A DNA stretch of 64,000 bases, from positions 34,625,511 to 34,689,510 of the forward strand of contig CAKAKS010000060.1 of assembly GCA_916700875.1 (NCBI GenBank), in the 5' to 3' direction. Shown piece after piece: positions 62,741-64,000 of this stretch. A program made the translations under genes and the position numbers. Numbering within the stretch: position 1 is the stretch's first letter; each line of letters begins with the position of its first letter. The stretch comes from Sebastes aleutianus (taxonomy: Eukaryota > Chordata > Actinopteri > Perciformes > Sebastidae). The notes below the pieces were generated by a model. It was not told the DNA's origin, did not search any database, and was given only the letters and a program-made list of their open reading frames with translations.

Positions 62741-63157
62741 CTAATTAATAATGTAGTACATCCTCTGGTGGAGCATTCTCCAGGTCCAGCTGTATAAAAT
62801 GTTGCAGGTCTCTCGATGCAGATCTTGACATCTCCGCTAATAATGCACCAAATATTAACATCCTGTATAAGAAAGCTCTTCAGCCAGCAGTCCCAACGTT
62901 TCCACGTTACGGATGTCACTTGGCAACTCCGACTACTTAAATATTCCAGAAGTACAAACTGAAGAAGAACATGATACAGTATCCGAGCGTAGAGCGAGAG
63001 CCAAGATCAGTTTACAGTATTAAAATATTTCAAAAAGTTTCCAGCGTCTGTATTGCTGGAGGTGTAATAGATTTTCTTTTCTGACACTTGGAGGCTTCAT
63101 AATGGCTTCTGCTTCATTTTCTGCTCTGAATCTTCCAGCATATTCAAAAATACTCTG

Positions 63158-63235
63158 TTGGCCAGGATTTGAACCCTTAAAGATGCTGTGCATAGGTAAT
63201 TTGTCTCAGCCAGCTCTTTTGCTCAACCATCAGGA
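63158..63235 (-). other. tRNA-like promoter boxes (possible SINE or tRNA fossil)
   Basis: On the minus strand 'tggttgagcaaaag' (A-box-like, near 63217-63230) is followed about 53 bases on by 'gggttcaaatcc' (a good B box, 63165-63176). The spacing fits a tRNA with a long variable arm or a SINE head. I cannot fold a proper cloverleaf from it, so a working tRNA gene is unlikely. Confidence 0.35.
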
Positions 63236-64000
63236 ACAGAGAGAGAAGAGGACGCTGCTATAGCATAATGATGGTTTCTCTCTGACAGCTGCTTGATGAA
63301 TGACTGACTGAGTGCTCTTCATACCACGCTGTTTATCCCTCGCTGTGCATAGATGAGACCTGTCGTCACACTGACGCAAATAATCCACGACATAAGTGGA
63401 AAGGCATTGTGCTGGTAAGAGCCTCTTGCAATTTGTGATGATGTGTGCTCAGCAGGTAGGGACTTGAAATGTCATTGTAGTCTGTAATTTGTAAGTATTG
63501 CTGGAGAACAGCGTCTGAACAGAGGTCTGAGCGGAATGGCACCATGGATTCAAAATTAGCTGAAGCAGTGTAGATACTGTGAGTACTATCTCACAGAGAC
63601 TCGCTGGGAGCAGCTCAGCATCGGAGAGTTACCTTTAATCCATGTTAGAAGCTCGTCTTAATCTCCATTTGGACTCTTCAACAACCTTTTCTGCTGTTTG
63701 TTTAACACTGTTCAGGTGAAGAGCTCTTTACTGCAGTTTGGATGAACCTCACTGTGTGATGCTCATATTCCAGGCAGTCAACAGCGTTTCCTTTGTCTCG
63801 GCTGTGTTGGCCTCTCTTTACCCCGAACCACCAGGAAGGGCTGCTGCTGTCTCAGTTTTAGCCAGAGACAACCCTGCCTGTTGTTTCTGTTCTTTTTAGA
63901 GAGAGCCTCCATTTCATACAGTATACTGCAGAGACCAATAGGCTGACGTTGGGCAGAAGCTCTTCAGGAGAATGATTGAAAGCTATTCTCATATACTGAT

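Larger units (their letters stand above)
61093..64000 (+). other. csmd3: csmd3 intron 4, 5' part
   Basis: Starts gtgagg and extends past the window; the next exon should begin CUB 2 (a CGGT-type Cys motif), which is not found before 64000. It holds a third 28S-carrying hAT-like element and a tRNA-like segment. The remaining sequence shows nothing I can name. Confidence 0.85.

Noticed and set aside
61093..64000. A fifth csmd3 exon (start of CUB 2)
   Set aside because: No Cys-Gly-Gly-type CUB start with flanking splice sites was found in any plus-strand frame before the window ends.

Overview
The window is vertebrate nuclear DNA, most likely from a ray-finned (percomorph-type) fish. The signs are GT-AG introns of 13-23 kb around small exons with phase-matched junctions, long CA, CT and CTGT microsatellites, and a dense population of fish-type non-autonomous DNA transposons. 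There is no operon structure and no bacterial or phage gene.

One protein-coding gene is supported: the 5' end of csmd3 (CUB and Sushi multiple domains 3) on the + strand. Four exons are visible: the start codon and N-terminal hydrophobic segment (4650-4821), the first and larger part of CUB domain 1 (23553-23775), the end of CUB 1 (46702-46814), and Sushi domain 1 (60898-61092). Joined, they give 234 codons plus one base with no frame break. The gene runs off the right edge inside intron 4, so the window holds only a small N-terminal part of a giant, probably synaptic, transmembrane protein.

Layout: 1-4.6 kb is upstream DNA ending in a roughly 0.9-kb CT-rich tract just before the presumed first exon. 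Intron 1 (4.8-23.6 kb) holds a hAT-like element with a 15-bp minisatellite inside it, a minus-strand LTR with a tRNA-Pro-type primer site, a broken LINE and several dispersed repeats. Intron 2 (23.8-46.7 kb) holds a dead Tc1-like transposon with about 210-bp inverted repeats, a hAT-like element with a solo LTR nested in it, a perfect 19-bp hairpin, and three minisatellites of about 30, 19 and 25-33 bp. Intron 3 (46.8-60.9 kb) holds two sister hAT-like elements, one with a 56-bp unit amplified about 28 times, and two copies of a hAT-like element that carries a piece of 28S ribosomal RNA. A third copy of that element lies in intron 4.

The most interesting observations are the mobile family that captured the 28S rRNA D2/D3 region (three copies in 8.4 kb, two with recognisable 8-bp target duplications), and the repeated pattern in which short transposon copies became seeds for large internal minisatellites. 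Identification rests on pattern recognition and remembered family sequences; no database search was possible.
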